A stretch of DNA of 40,736 bases from Prevotella sp. 885 (GTDB taxonomy: Bacteria > Bacteroidota > Bacteroidia > Bacteroidales > Bacteroidaceae). How positions within the stretch are numbered: position 1 is the first letter of the stretch; every line of letters starts with the position of its first letter. Where the stretch lies: positions 1 through 40,736 of the forward strand of contig NZ_NOVE01000030.1 in the NCBI RefSeq assembly GCF_002265625.1, given 5' to 3'. Position numbers and translations under genes: made by a program. Shown piece by piece: positions 8,315 to 17,019 of the stretch. The notes under the pieces are model-generated. The model did no database searches. It had not been told where the DNA came from and saw nothing but the letters and a program-made list of their open reading frames with translations.

Positions 8315-8992
8315 TTATAAGAATCCATCTTCTGCATCCATTGCCCTATCGAAATCGTCATCAGATTTGAATACCTTATCGGTACTTTGTGCTAACCATT
8401 CAAAGAATTTTGAAAATGAGAATCCTTCCAATTTAGTGGCATTGCCTCCAGATAGTCTATTAAGAAGGGAGATATTAATTTGATTCCCGACGCCGACAGC
8501 TGTCATAAACAAATGTTTATTGGCTATAGCAACTCTAATTTTCTTGCTTATTCTTTCCATCTGTTCTTTGCTTGAAGTCGGATTCCCATCTGTCACCAGC
8601 ACAAGCCAAGGACGATAGTATTTTTGTCCTGTACTCAACAACATCTTCTTGTGAGTCTCTATCTCTTCCATCGCAAAATCAATAGCCCTCGCTGTATCGG
8701 TCGTAGATCCTCTAGACTTTAATACAGGAGGCATTGTACTCTTGCTAAGCAGCATATAAGGCTGGATTCTGTGAGGAGACTGATCAAATGAAATTATTTC
8801 TACAAAGAGTTGATCTTTTGTGGAAGGTGCAATTCCATTTTTAGCATTGACTATATCATCATACAATTTCCTTATGGCTTCATTCAGAAGAACAAGTTTG
8901 TTGTCCTTCATCATGGAGCCAGATACATCCAACAGAAGTACGCAGAGGCACTTCTGTTGGTAGTTATCTGGTGCTTGTCCGAAATGTGGCAT
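8315..8992 (-). CDS. TerY-like VWA domain protein
   Basis: A 225-residue protein that is almost entirely one von Willebrand factor A domain. The metal-ion-dependent adhesion site is intact: DVSGS (D22, S24, S26), a central threonine in RGSTTDTARAI, and the distal aspartate in VTDGNPTS. No signal peptide is present, so a cytoplasmic location is expected, as for TerY of tellurite-resistance systems. In TerY-P triads such a protein sits with a PP2C phosphatase and a kinase, exactly as here, and is thought to be the scaffold or phospho-regulated hub. It starts 5 nt after the stop of the collagen-like membrane protein gene. No TerD or TerC gene is seen in the window. Confidence 0.9.
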   Translation of the reverse strand: MPHFGQAPDNYQQKCLCVLLLDVSGSMMKDNKLVLLNEAIRKLYDDIVNAKNGIAPSTKDQLFVEIISFDQSPHRIQPYMLLSKSTMPPVLKSRGSTTDTARAIDFAMEEIETHKKMLLSTGQKYYRPWLVLVTDGNPTSSKEQMERISKKIRVAIANKHLFMTAVGVGNQINISLLNRLSGGNATKLEGFSFSKFFEWLAQSTDKVFKSDDDFDRAMDAEDGFL

Positions 8993-8997
8993 AACAA

Positions 8998-11900
8998 CTA
9001 TTTTTTATTATTTATATTGTCATCACCATCATCTTCGGGACATTCATGTTCATCCTCATCGATGGGAGCATCTTCATCATCATCATTTGAATCAGAGGTT
9101 TTTTGAGACGAATTTTCATCTTTTGACTGAAGATTCTCATCTTCGGAATCATTATTGCTATCTTCGGAAGTATTGTCCTCAGAATCATCCTCCGACGTAT
9201 CTTGCGTGTATTCATACGAAGATGTGGTATCAGACTCATCGCCATCCACATGTACACGTTCCTCTTCCGAATCAATATCTTCGTCATCAAATGGTTCCTG
9301 ACCTTTATTTTCGTCGTCTACGTCATCACATATGATACAATCGTGTTGGGTCTTATACCATCTTTCATATGAAGCCTTGATAATTCTCTTTTTCATATCG
9401 AGCACCTTGTCAAAAAGCTCTTCATTCACACGGTCTACCTCTTTTTGATTACGAGATTTTTCTTTAAGATCCAAAACGATTACTGGTGCACTAGGGCGAT
9501 CTTGTTCTTTATAGAATAGCCACCTAAAGAAGCTGAGTGGCCATATTCTCCACCACCATCCTGTATCCTTTTGTTGCTTAACTTCTTTTATAAATTCCTC
9601 TTGTGTCTTAAAGACGTAAGAATCTCCAGCCATTTTCTCATAAATATCGCCCATAATAAATGGCGCAACACGTTTTAGTTCGCTCTCATTGAGCTTCTTC
9701 AGCATTTTGGAAAGGCTAAGCCTAATCTTGTCCTGTGCCAATAGCTTTTCTTGATGCAAGTAGTTATCATACTTGCCATCTGCAAGCATCATCTTATAAA
9801 GAACTGGTGAAATGTCTATAAGTATAAACAGAAGCATGATAAGACCAATGGCTGAGAAGAATAGATAGTACCACATTCGATGTAAAGTTATGTAGTCTAG
9901 CCATGTGTCTGTTTCTCCTTGGTATGGAGTATAACCTTCCATGGCTATCTCATGTAACGCTTCCAAGCGAGTCTTAAGGCCTAATCTAGACAAAAAAACG
10001 CTGTCTACAACATCAACATCCCTCTTATGTAGACTGTCAAGCGATTGTAGCTCGTTATTTTTTGCAATAATAAGTTTGTTGAGTTGATCTGTATCTGCAC
10101 TAAGGTTTATTATTTGTTGTCGTAAAGATGCAATTTTGTCATCATATGGTTTGGCAGCCTCGTTTTGAAGTGTTATCTTACTTTGGGCATCCGCATTCCT
10201 ATCGCTCCTTTTTTGATTTGATTTTCTCTGTTCGTAATCTTCCTTTTTTTCTCCAGATTTTCTTGATATGGACGTTTTTGTTGGGTCAACCTTTACATTA
10301 TTAATAGCCTCATTTCTTTTTTCTTCTTCTTCACTAATTTGAGCTTTTAATTGTGGTATTTTGGATTGATTTTCTACAATAGTGATTTGCTGTTGTTGTA
10401 AAGTATCTATCTTTTGTTTAATTAATTTTGCTTTTTCTTCATACTCGTCGTTAACGCGTTTGCGGTTATCAGTTTTGAGTTCATTGTGTATTTTGTTTTC
10501 TATCTCATCGTTAAATATCATTAGTTCTAGAGGAGCAGAAATAACTATTCCCAAAAATATGGCTATGACAATTCTAGGAAGACCACAAATAAATTCTTGT
10601 TTACTTATCGTAACTTTACCGTCAGAATACATTGTGTTAGTAATGAAACGATCTAAACAGAATATCATTCCTGCCCAAAAAATAGCAAAAACAGCAGCTC
10701 CAAGAGTCTCACTGTTATTGAATTGATCCATAGGGGCTTTCAACACGAGACGCATTGCTATGAAGCTGGAGAACCATGCCATCAATGCTGTAAATAGGAT
10801 GACAGTACCCACACCTGCATACTTAGCATGGTCGGAAGGACACATGGTAAGCAAGTCTCTATCTACTCCTGCACACCACCATGTAAACTTTTTGAACCAT
10901 CCAACCCTATTCTTAGCTTGGTTTTCTTTTTTATGTCCTTCTTCACGTAATTTCTTGATTTCTTCAGTACGTGACTCTATAATCTCCTCAGGACTCTCTG
11001 TAGGAGTCTCGGAATCAACAATTAAATCTGTATCGATCTTCTGAATCTTACAAGTGAAATCTTCCACGTCCTTAAACGAGAAGTTTGCAGGAGGTGCAGG
11101 CGTGCCTTTCTCTCCTTTCAAAGAATCCAAAAAGTCTTGTTCTGTACCTCTGTAACCCTGCTTCAACCAAATTTCATAGGCAGACAATCCTTGTGGACCC
11201 ACATCGCCCCTATCTCCCTGTTTTCCAGAAATCTTTACTGGAGATATGCTCGACACAAGCCCTTTATCATCATGCCAATATAGCACGCCATCCTTAATAA
11301 CTGGATGGAATGTTACACCATCATCGCCCTTGTCGCCCTTGTCGCCCTTAATGCTGATAGGATTAGGATTTGACAATCCTTTGCCATTATTTGACCAACT
11401 AATAACGCCATCAGAGTTTATACTAGGAGTGAAAACTGGACCTGCAGGACCATTTATGCCACGCGGTCCTTCACCTCCAGGGTCGCCCTTCATACCTTTG
11501 ATGGGGTACTTCTCTGTTTTTTCTCCTTTTTGATTTTCGAAAAACAGATACTGTCCATCAGGAGTAATCTGAGGTTTCCATAAGTCTGCATCTTCTCCTT
11601 TAGGGCCTGTTTTACCTTGGTCACCTTTTTCACCACGTTTGCCATCCTTGCCAGGTGCACCATCATGCCCATCCTTGCCAGGCGTACCATCTTGACCAGG
11701 CTGTCCAGGGGCACCATCCTTACCAGGCTGTCCAGGGGCACCATTCTGACCAGGCATGCCATTTGTGCCCGGTTTGCCCTCTGGGCCTCTTATGTCCAGT
11801 TTCTGTATTGGCTTGCCGTCTTGAGTAATAGACAATATACCATTATCGTCTATACTAAAGGTAAAACTTTGGCCTCCATTTGGGTCTTTATCGTTTGGCC

Positions 11901-12099
11901 CTCCACCTTTTTCTCCTTCAAGAGTCAAGTTTTGTGCATTCCATTTGCTTTCAGGCCAAAAGATAGGCTTATCTATGGTACCATCAGACTTGAACTTTAG
12001 CACATTAATGCCATCTTCCTTTTTGGATTCAACCTTGAATCTAAAGCCTTTAGCATTTACGTATATCTTGCCTTCTTGGGGCTCTGGATTGTACGCCAT
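8998..12099 (-). CDS. collagen-like/DUF4407 membrane protein with acidic tail
   Basis: A 1033-residue multi-part protein. Residues about 105-170 are an uninterrupted Gly-X-Y run (GKPGTNGMPGQNGAPGQPGK and on). Shorter Gly-X-Y blocks then alternate with small beta modules (TPSINSDGVISWSNNG, HPVIKDGVLYWHDDKG) to about residue 330. Next is a DUF4407-type membrane region with four TM segments and the signatures CAGVDRD, FCLDRFI and APLELMIF, interrupted by a long coiled coil rich in K, E and Q. The C-terminal about 90 residues are extremely acidic (D/E/S). No signal peptide precedes the collagen part, so its side of the membrane is uncertain. Collagen triple helices imply a trimer. Role inferred: membrane scaffold or sensor for the neighbouring VWA-PP2C-kinase triad. 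Confidence 0.88.
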   Translation of the reverse strand: MAYNPEPQEGKIYVNAKGFRFKVESKKEDGINVLKFKSDGTIDKPIFWPESKWNAQNLTLEGEKGGGPNDKDPNGGQSFTFSIDDNGILSITQDGKPIQKLDIRGPEGKPGTNGMPGQNGAPGQPGKDGAPGQPGQDGTPGKDGHDGAPGKDGKRGEKGDQGKTGPKGEDADLWKPQITPDGQYLFFENQKGEKTEKYPIKGMKGDPGGEGPRGINGPAGPVFTPSINSDGVISWSNNGKGLSNPNPISIKGDKGDKGDDGVTFHPVIKDGVLYWHDDKGLVSSISPVKISGKQGDRGDVGPQGLSAYEIWLKQGYRGTEQDFLDSLKGEKGTPAPPANFSFKDVEDFTCKIQKIDTDLIVDSETPTESPEEIIESRTEEIKKLREEGHKKENQAKNRVGWFKKFTWWCAGVDRDLLTMCPSDHAKYAGVGTVILFTALMAWFSSFIAMRLVLKAPMDQFNNSETLGAAVFAIFWAGMIFCLDRFITNTMYSDGKVTISKQEFICGLPRIVIAIFLGIVISAPLELMIFNDEIENKIHNELKTDNRKRVNDEYEEKAKLIKQKIDTLQQQQITIVENQSKIPQLKAQISEEEEKRNEAINNVKVDPTKTSISRKSGEKKEDYEQRKSNQKRSDRNADAQSKITLQNEAAKPYDDKIASLRQQIINLSADTDQLNKLIIAKNNELQSLDSLHKRDVDVVDSVFLSRLGLKTRLEALHEIAMEGYTPYQGETDTWLDYITLHRMWYYLFFSAIGLIMLLFILIDISPVLYKMMLADGKYDNYLHQEKLLAQDKIRLSLSKMLKKLNESELKRVAPFIMGDIYEKMAGDSYVFKTQEEFIKEVKQQKDTGWWWRIWPLSFFRWLFYKEQDRPSAPVIVLDLKEKSRNQKEVDRVNEELFDKVLDMKKRIIKASYERWYKTQHDCIICDDVDDENKGQEPFDDEDIDSEEERVHVDGDESDTTSSYEYTQDTSEDDSEDNTSEDSNNDSEDENLQSKDENSSQKTSDSNDDDEDAPIDEDEHECPEDDGDDNINNKK

Positions 12100-12101
12100 G
12101 A

Positions 12102-14618
12102 TTATTCTTCGTTAAAAATTGACTTCGATTTCCATTCAAGGGCAACGGCATTCTTAGCAGCCGAGTCCTCATTTTCAAAGATATAGCTATGTTCCATGTA
12201 TAGCTTCATAAGTTGTATTCCTGGGTCGGAATATCCCACTTGTCCTGCTGTTGCAGGAATTGTTTTGATTGGAGACATGGCATTTTGGAAATGACCTTCT
12301 TGTTCACTAATAATAGCTTCATATGAATTCTCGCCTGTTCCTGCCAATACGGATTTAATAGCCTTCTCTATATTGTACAAACTAAAAGCAAAGGCGTGTA
12401 ATGCCTTGTCATATCCATCAAAAGGTGTCATATCATCTTCATCATAGATGAACTGATCACGATGTTGCTGTTTCATTCTCAAAGTTTGGATATTCTTCCC
12501 TAACGCATCCTCAATAGATAACTCGTACTCCTTGAAATTGGTAAATATCTCAACCAGTTTTGAGTATTGACTGTCTAAACTAAGCTTCTCAATAAACTTT
12601 TCACACCAGTCTTCATCTGTTGTGCCTGTTATTTCTCCGAGTTTTCCAACATTTAGGTAAACATCAAGAATTTTCTTTTTGGCAATGGCTAAGTTCTTAT
12701 CCGCCTGCTTCTTGTCGAATTGTGCCAAGACATTCTTCTCTATTGTTTCTATAAGTTTGCGTTTCAATATAATATACTGGTCGAAATCTTGATTCATGTT
12801 CCAATTATCCCATGTAATTTGAAACCTTAAACTCTCTTCAATGTCAGAAAAGAATCGGTCAAAATCTTGACTTATCGGGTATCTCTCCACATCCAGTATG
12901 AACATCAACTCTTTGCCATATTCTTCTGGCTTGCAATAATTTTTTATTTTACGACTAAGCGTTAACTCTTCACCTGGATGATTTCCTGTGTCATAGAGCT
13001 TCAAGTCAATGTTAAGATGCTTTATCGCCTCATAGAGATCATTCATTTGCTTTGCTATGAAATCAATGACTTGGTTGTCATAACTACAAATAGCGAGATG
13101 CTGAATTTCTTGTTTTATGTTTTCAAAATCGTCTTCAACATCATTAAAATGTATATTTGACTGCTTGTAAAAAACCTCATCTACTTTTTCAATGGAATCC
13201 ACCATTTCGTGTAGAATAGTGTCAAAGAAAGTAGAAAGGCTCTTTGTCTCGTCCCTACATTCTTCTAGCATTATATTATCTTCCTCTGGACATACGATAC
13301 CCTTATTTATTAAAGCATCAATGTCAGCAAAATGTGTTTCTGACAATTTTATTCCTGGACCATCGCTTATTGTTTTGGCGAGATCTTTTAAAATAAAGCT
13401 ATGTCGGTTTTTCAAAATTGAGGAAGTCATTCTATTGTCAGTTGAATATACATTGTACATATAGTACAACCAATTCTCAGGATTTCTTCCATTGGTTTCT
13501 TTCTTTAGGATGTCATGAAAATCACGGATTTGCTGAAGGTCATTAAGGTTAGGTTTTGCAACAGCTGTTGCGACAGCGATATCTAAGTCGTTCCTTAAGG
13601 CTTGTGACAATCCTTCTGAGACATTCAGCTTACATTCTCCAATTCCAGGAGTGTCCATCAGACGCAGTTTTCCTATATTTTCGTCCAAAAACCGGAAATC
13701 ACAATATATCGTAACGGACTTTGATGCTAAGCATTTGAAAGTATGCTTAGAAGCTCCTGGACAAGCAAAATAAGAAACAAAAGGTCGATAGGCTTTCTTG
13801 ACCTCTTCAGATTCTATGTTTTTGAGAATAATAATCCCATTATCAACATCAATGTTTATTGTGCAAATATCAGTATTACCGAAAATTTTTGCAACATCGA
13901 TTCCGTCACCCGAAGAGAGAACTCTATAATACTGTGAGGCATTATCGAGGTATTCTTCCATTTTATCATAAAATCCCTCTACAGCACCACCTGGATTATC
14001 CAATTTATGAACAATCTTCTTTCTTTCTTCGCATTGTTTCAAGAATTCATCATTCGTGGTAGCAGTAAGATACTGAATCTTACCTTCCATTTGACAATGC
14101 GTAATGTAATCATTAATATTTTTGCACATTTCCTCTACGGAATAAACGGAAATAACCGCCACGTTTGTTTCTCCATGAAATGTGCCATTAATTACGTGAA
14201 TAGGGCAAGCTGTACAATTATCTGCTGCATCAGTAGGAATGATCCAAGTATCTAAATGTGTAAGCTGTTGGATGATTTGGCTCTTTCCTATACGCCAAGG
14301 ACCAACTATGCCTAAATTTACATATTCACGTTGAGCTCTCTTTAATGCGGTTTTGAGAGATAATTTACCACCATCTTCATTAAGCAAAATGTTAACTTGC
14401 TCAACAAATAAATTAAGATGTTTCTCTAATTCCTTTGCGTATTCTTCTGACTTAGAATCTTTAACAACCTGCTCCCAAGTCTCTCTCTTGTTGCGACAGA
14501 TTGCAAGTAATCCTTCAACATATTTTTTCCATGTTGTAGCCTTAGCGATGCGCCTTGAGATGCCGCTTACAGCCTCTTGTCTTCTTTTGACAATTTTATC
14601 AATTTGTTTACTTAACAT
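12102..14618 (-). CDS. dynamin-like large GTPase
   Basis: An 838-residue protein with a helical N-terminus, then a GTPase domain. The P-loop is GPWRIGKS (106-113) and the switch II motif is LMDTPGIGE (DTPG, near residue 330). The nearby NCTACPIHV could supply the G2 threonine. A classic NKxD is not obvious, as in many bacterial dynamin-like proteins. The remaining about 450 residues are long charged helices that fit a dynamin stalk. No TM segment is evident. Bacterial dynamin-like proteins bind, tubulate or fuse membranes, and several act in membrane-stress or anti-phage defence. Its start is 23 nt after the zinc-knuckle lipoprotein gene and its stop is 2 nt before the collagen/DUF4407 gene, suggesting joint action at the inner membrane. 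Confidence 0.82.
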   Translation of the reverse strand: MLSKQIDKIVKRRQEAVSGISRRIAKATTWKKYVEGLLAICRNKRETWEQVVKDSKSEEYAKELEKHLNLFVEQVNILLNEDGGKLSLKTALKRAQREYVNLGIVGPWRIGKSQIIQQLTHLDTWIIPTDAADNCTACPIHVINGTFHGETNVAVISVYSVEEMCKNINDYITHCQMEGKIQYLTATTNDEFLKQCEERKKIVHKLDNPGGAVEGFYDKMEEYLDNASQYYRVLSSGDGIDVAKIFGNTDICTINIDVDNGIIILKNIESEEVKKAYRPFVSYFACPGASKHTFKCLASKSVTIYCDFRFLDENIGKLRLMDTPGIGECKLNVSEGLSQALRNDLDIAVATAVAKPNLNDLQQIRDFHDILKKETNGRNPENWLYYMYNVYSTDNRMTSSILKNRHSFILKDLAKTISDGPGIKLSETHFADIDALINKGIVCPEEDNIMLEECRDETKSLSTFFDTILHEMVDSIEKVDEVFYKQSNIHFNDVEDDFENIKQEIQHLAICSYDNQVIDFIAKQMNDLYEAIKHLNIDLKLYDTGNHPGEELTLSRKIKNYCKPEEYGKELMFILDVERYPISQDFDRFFSDIEESLRFQITWDNWNMNQDFDQYIILKRKLIETIEKNVLAQFDKKQADKNLAIAKKKILDVYLNVGKLGEITGTTDEDWCEKFIEKLSLDSQYSKLVEIFTNFKEYELSIEDALGKNIQTLRMKQQHRDQFIYDEDDMTPFDGYDKALHAFAFSLYNIEKAIKSVLAGTGENSYEAIISEQEGHFQNAMSPIKTIPATAGQVGYSDPGIQLMKLYMEHSYIFENEDSAAKNAVALEWKSKSIFNEE

Positions 14619-14641
14619 AAGTGTATATTTTTATTTCTATT

Positions 14642-15112
14642 TTATTGATACACAACAATCTGTTTGTTTCCTCTACAATTTGGACAGTAGACAACTTGTG
14701 CATTACCGTAATAATCATATATAACATTACCATACATATCGGTAGCATATACAATACCGTTGCCTTGGCATTGAGGACAAGTAATTGTTACTGGTTGTGA
14801 CACAGGTTCATCGTCATTCCCCAAACAGTTATCGATTCTTTCTTCCCATTTTTTTGTCTTGCGATACTTAGAATAAGAATTGAGTTCATCTTCCGCCTCT
14901 CTGCTTAATTTGCCAGATGATTCTTCAACACCAACAGCTGCTTTCTCGATGCGACCAGCATTCCGCTCAAGACTTCCAGCATCTTTCTCCAAGAGTTGCA
15001 TGGCTTCCGACGCAACCTTTTTTCCTGCAGAACCTTTACAGGAGGTTGTTGTCAAGCACAATCCTAAGGATGCGCCAGTAATCAACAGGGTGATAAATTT
15101 AAATCTTCTCAT
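14642..15112 (-). CDS. small lipoprotein with DnaJ-like zinc knuckles
   Basis: A 156-residue protein. A basic n-region (MRRFK), a hydrophobic core and a lipobox-like TTTSC with Cys at about 25 indicate a signal-peptidase-II lipoprotein. The mature N-terminal half is a helical, alternating K/E segment (SLERNAGRIEKAAVGVEESS). The C-terminus has two CxxCxGN-type knuckles, CPQCQGNG and CPNCRGN, as in the DnaJ zinc finger, spaced by about 25 residues rich in Tyr and Asn. A zinc centre exposed in the periplasm would be unusual. It lies between the radical SAM gene (6-nt gap) and the dynamin-like GTPase gene (23-nt gap). Its role is unknown; it may bind a substrate or the modified peptide. Confidence 0.7.
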   Translation of the reverse strand: MRRFKFITLLITGASLGLCLTTTSCKGSAGKKVASEAMQLLEKDAGSLERNAGRIEKAAVGVEESSGKLSREAEDELNSYSKYRKTKKWEERIDNCLGNDDEPVSQPVTITCPQCQGNGIVYATDMYGNVIYDYYGNAQVVYCPNCRGNKQIVVYQ

Positions 15113-15118
15113 ATATTG

Positions 15119-16837
15119 TTATATTTTGTATTCGAATATTATCTTTCTGTCATCTTCTGTACAGATAACATATCCGCAAGTGTTCAGTACTCTCTGTGAT
15201 GTAATATTATCAACGTTCACCTCGGAGTGAAGTTCGGTACAGAAGTTGCTTTCTATTATATATTGAGTGGCAATTTTTACACTTTCTATCATCATTCCTT
15301 GATTTCTGTGTTCATGATGCATAGCGAAGAATATGGTGGGATAGAATGATAAATCCATAGTAGCCACAAAACCTATAAGTTCTCCTCCGTGACGTATGCC
15401 CCACAGGACACCTTCTTTCATCTTTAGGTATAGGCTGAATGAGTGGAGGATATTCCTGATACCTTCATCTGTTTTGGCAATCTCGCAAAGGTCGGGAAGA
15501 AAACGCTGTGTTGTTACATCTGTAAAAATGGATTTCAAGACAGGTATATCATCCTCTGTAACTTCGTTCAGAATGCATCTTGCAGTGGTAAGCTCTGGCA
15601 CAGACGGCGGCGTAAGCATCCCTCGTTCTGCCATCTCGCAGAAGACAAACATTCCAAGGCGGTGGGCAATACGTTCGTTTTTACATAGCACATTCCATTG
15701 CTCGTCGGTGTATTCTATTGCCGTAAGACATTGATTACACATACGGACAGCAGGGCAAAACGCACAACGTTTTTCTCGCTTTTTATAATATTCCTTTGCC
15801 AGCTTATTTGCTTTATTCCAATCGATGCCTTGTTCTATATTTCCGATGCGAAAACGGTCATTGAATTTTTCACATACAGCTATCTGTAGGTGTGCATCTA
15901 TGTAAAGCTTTGTATTTACTGGCATGCATGTCGCCAATGGCATATCTCCTTCAATCTTGAAGACGGGTCTGTTCTTCCATATTTCAATCAGTTCGTCGAA
16001 AAAGGTTTGAAGCACAACCCAATTAGGATGATGCTGATACGTGTCTATTAGGTGAATGTAGAGATTGCGAAACTCTTCCCAACTCTCTTCTGCTACTCCT
16101 TTTGCAAAATTCGGAGTCAGTCCACTGATATGAGTGGGCGGATAGTTTCGTAGAAGATCGTCTTCCTGCCATTCCTTTGCTATTGCTTCTAAGTCCGAAA
16201 TAGAAGATAGCGTCATCAGCAATACAATATTAGGGACTTTCTGAAAAGTGTGATTATGCAGATAATTCAAAGTCTTGTGTACTTTTCTGAACGAACCTTC
16301 TCCTTTTTTGTCTATGCGGTATCGGTCGTGGAATCGCTCTGTGCCATCAACCGTCATGGCTATTTCTACACTGTTGTCTACCAGCCATGTCATGCTGTCC
16401 TCATTAAGCAAGGTGCCATTGGTGGATACGGAGAAGCTCGCTTTGTCACCCCATTCTTCCCTGCCTCTATTTACGGCATGCTGTATAAGTGCAAATTTTG
16501 TAAGAGGCTCTCCACCATAAAAACAGATACGTATAGGTTTGTTTGCTGCCATTCGCTTTATGAACGAATATATCTTTTCTATATCTCCTGCCAAGAGTGA
16601 ATGGGCATTATGTCGATGATTGCCTATGTATTCACCGGAATAGCAGCAATAGGTGCAACGCAGATTGCATTGTTCGGTCAAGGCAATGATGAACATTGCG
16701 ACTTCAGGCATAGACGAGAATTCGCCATATGGTGCAAACGTCCAAGCATAACTATTGTCTTCTACAACGCCAGGAACAATTTCGTTGGTTTGCCGTAGAT
16801 ACGAATAAGTATTGTTATGGACAGTCTGTATGTTCAT
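15119..16837 (-). CDS. radical SAM/SPASM peptide maturase fused to GNAT
   Basis: A 572-residue fusion. The frame is open further upstream (ATG at 16897), but the ATG at 16837 overlaps the stop of the Cys-rich peptide gene (TAATG) and is the better start. The radical SAM cluster motif is CNLRCTYC (C57, C61, C64). GGEPL follows at about 110. A SPASM domain with many cysteines occupies about 300-385 (the stretch ending in CAFCPAVRMCNQC and a further Cys). Residues about 415-572 form a RimJ/GNAT acetyltransferase, with HRNQGMM and DNITSQRVLNTCGY. SPASM enzymes install thioether or other crosslinks in ribosomal peptides. The fused acetyltransferase suggests a two-step modification. The adjacent 58-residue peptide is the obvious substrate candidate. 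Confidence 0.88.
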   Translation of the reverse strand: MNIQTVHNNTYSYLRQTNEIVPGVVEDNSYAWTFAPYGEFSSMPEVAMFIIALTEQCNLRCTYCCYSGEYIGNHRHNAHSLLAGDIEKIYSFIKRMAANKPIRICFYGGEPLTKFALIQHAVNRGREEWGDKASFSVSTNGTLLNEDSMTWLVDNSVEIAMTVDGTERFHDRYRIDKKGEGSFRKVHKTLNYLHNHTFQKVPNIVLLMTLSSISDLEAIAKEWQEDDLLRNYPPTHISGLTPNFAKGVAEESWEEFRNLYIHLIDTYQHHPNWVVLQTFFDELIEIWKNRPVFKIEGDMPLATCMPVNTKLYIDAHLQIAVCEKFNDRFRIGNIEQGIDWNKANKLAKEYYKKREKRCAFCPAVRMCNQCLTAIEYTDEQWNVLCKNERIAHRLGMFVFCEMAERGMLTPPSVPELTTARCILNEVTEDDIPVLKSIFTDVTTQRFLPDLCEIAKTDEGIRNILHSFSLYLKMKEGVLWGIRHGGELIGFVATMDLSFYPTIFFAMHHEHRNQGMMIESVKIATQYIIESNFCTELHSEVNVDNITSQRVLNTCGYVICTEDDRKIIFEYKI

Positions 16838-17013
16838 TATCTGTTTCCGCAACGCATATTTGAGCAATGTTGACAATTGAGACAGCGAACTTGGCATGCA
16901 GCCATGCCCATAAGTTCAATAGCTTTGTCTCTTACATCTTCTGCTATTTTATTGAAATTGAGCACATCAAGGATGTTCTCATTGGTGGATAGTGCTATTG
17001 TTTTGGTATTCAT
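16837..17013 (-). CDS. 58-residue Cys-rich peptide, candidate RiPP precursor
   Basis: A short open frame from the ATG at 17013 to the TAA at 16837, giving 58 residues. The first about 38 residues form a leader-like, Cys-free segment (MNTKTIALSTNENILDVLNF...). The last 19 residues hold five cysteines: C40-x3-C44-x2-C47-x2-C50-x4-C55, ending CGNR. The stop codon overlaps the start of the radical SAM/SPASM-GNAT gene (TAATG), and the frame sits in what would otherwise be a 122-nt gap between train genes. Leader plus Cys-rich core plus adjacent SPASM enzyme is the standard arrangement of a thioether-type RiPP precursor. The core identity is inferred. The alternative is a small zinc-binding protein. 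Confidence 0.78.
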   Translation of the reverse strand: MNTKTIALSTNENILDVLNFNKIAEDVRDKAIELMGMAACQVRCLNCQHCSNMRCGNR

Positions 17014-17019
17014 ATGTTT

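Noticed and set aside
8315..9000. Classical tellurite-resistance operon
   Set aside because: Only the TerY-P triad is present; no TerB, TerC, TerD or TerZ-like protein is seen in the window.
11085..12000. Plus-strand and shifted frames over the collagen-like region
   Set aside because: The Gly-X-Y repeat produces long repetitive frames in other phases; the 1033-residue frame carries all domain evidence.
16838..16897. Upstream start of the radical SAM gene giving 20 extra residues
   Set aside because: Those codons overlap the Cys-rich peptide gene in another frame, and the TAATG junction at 16837 gives a better coupled start.
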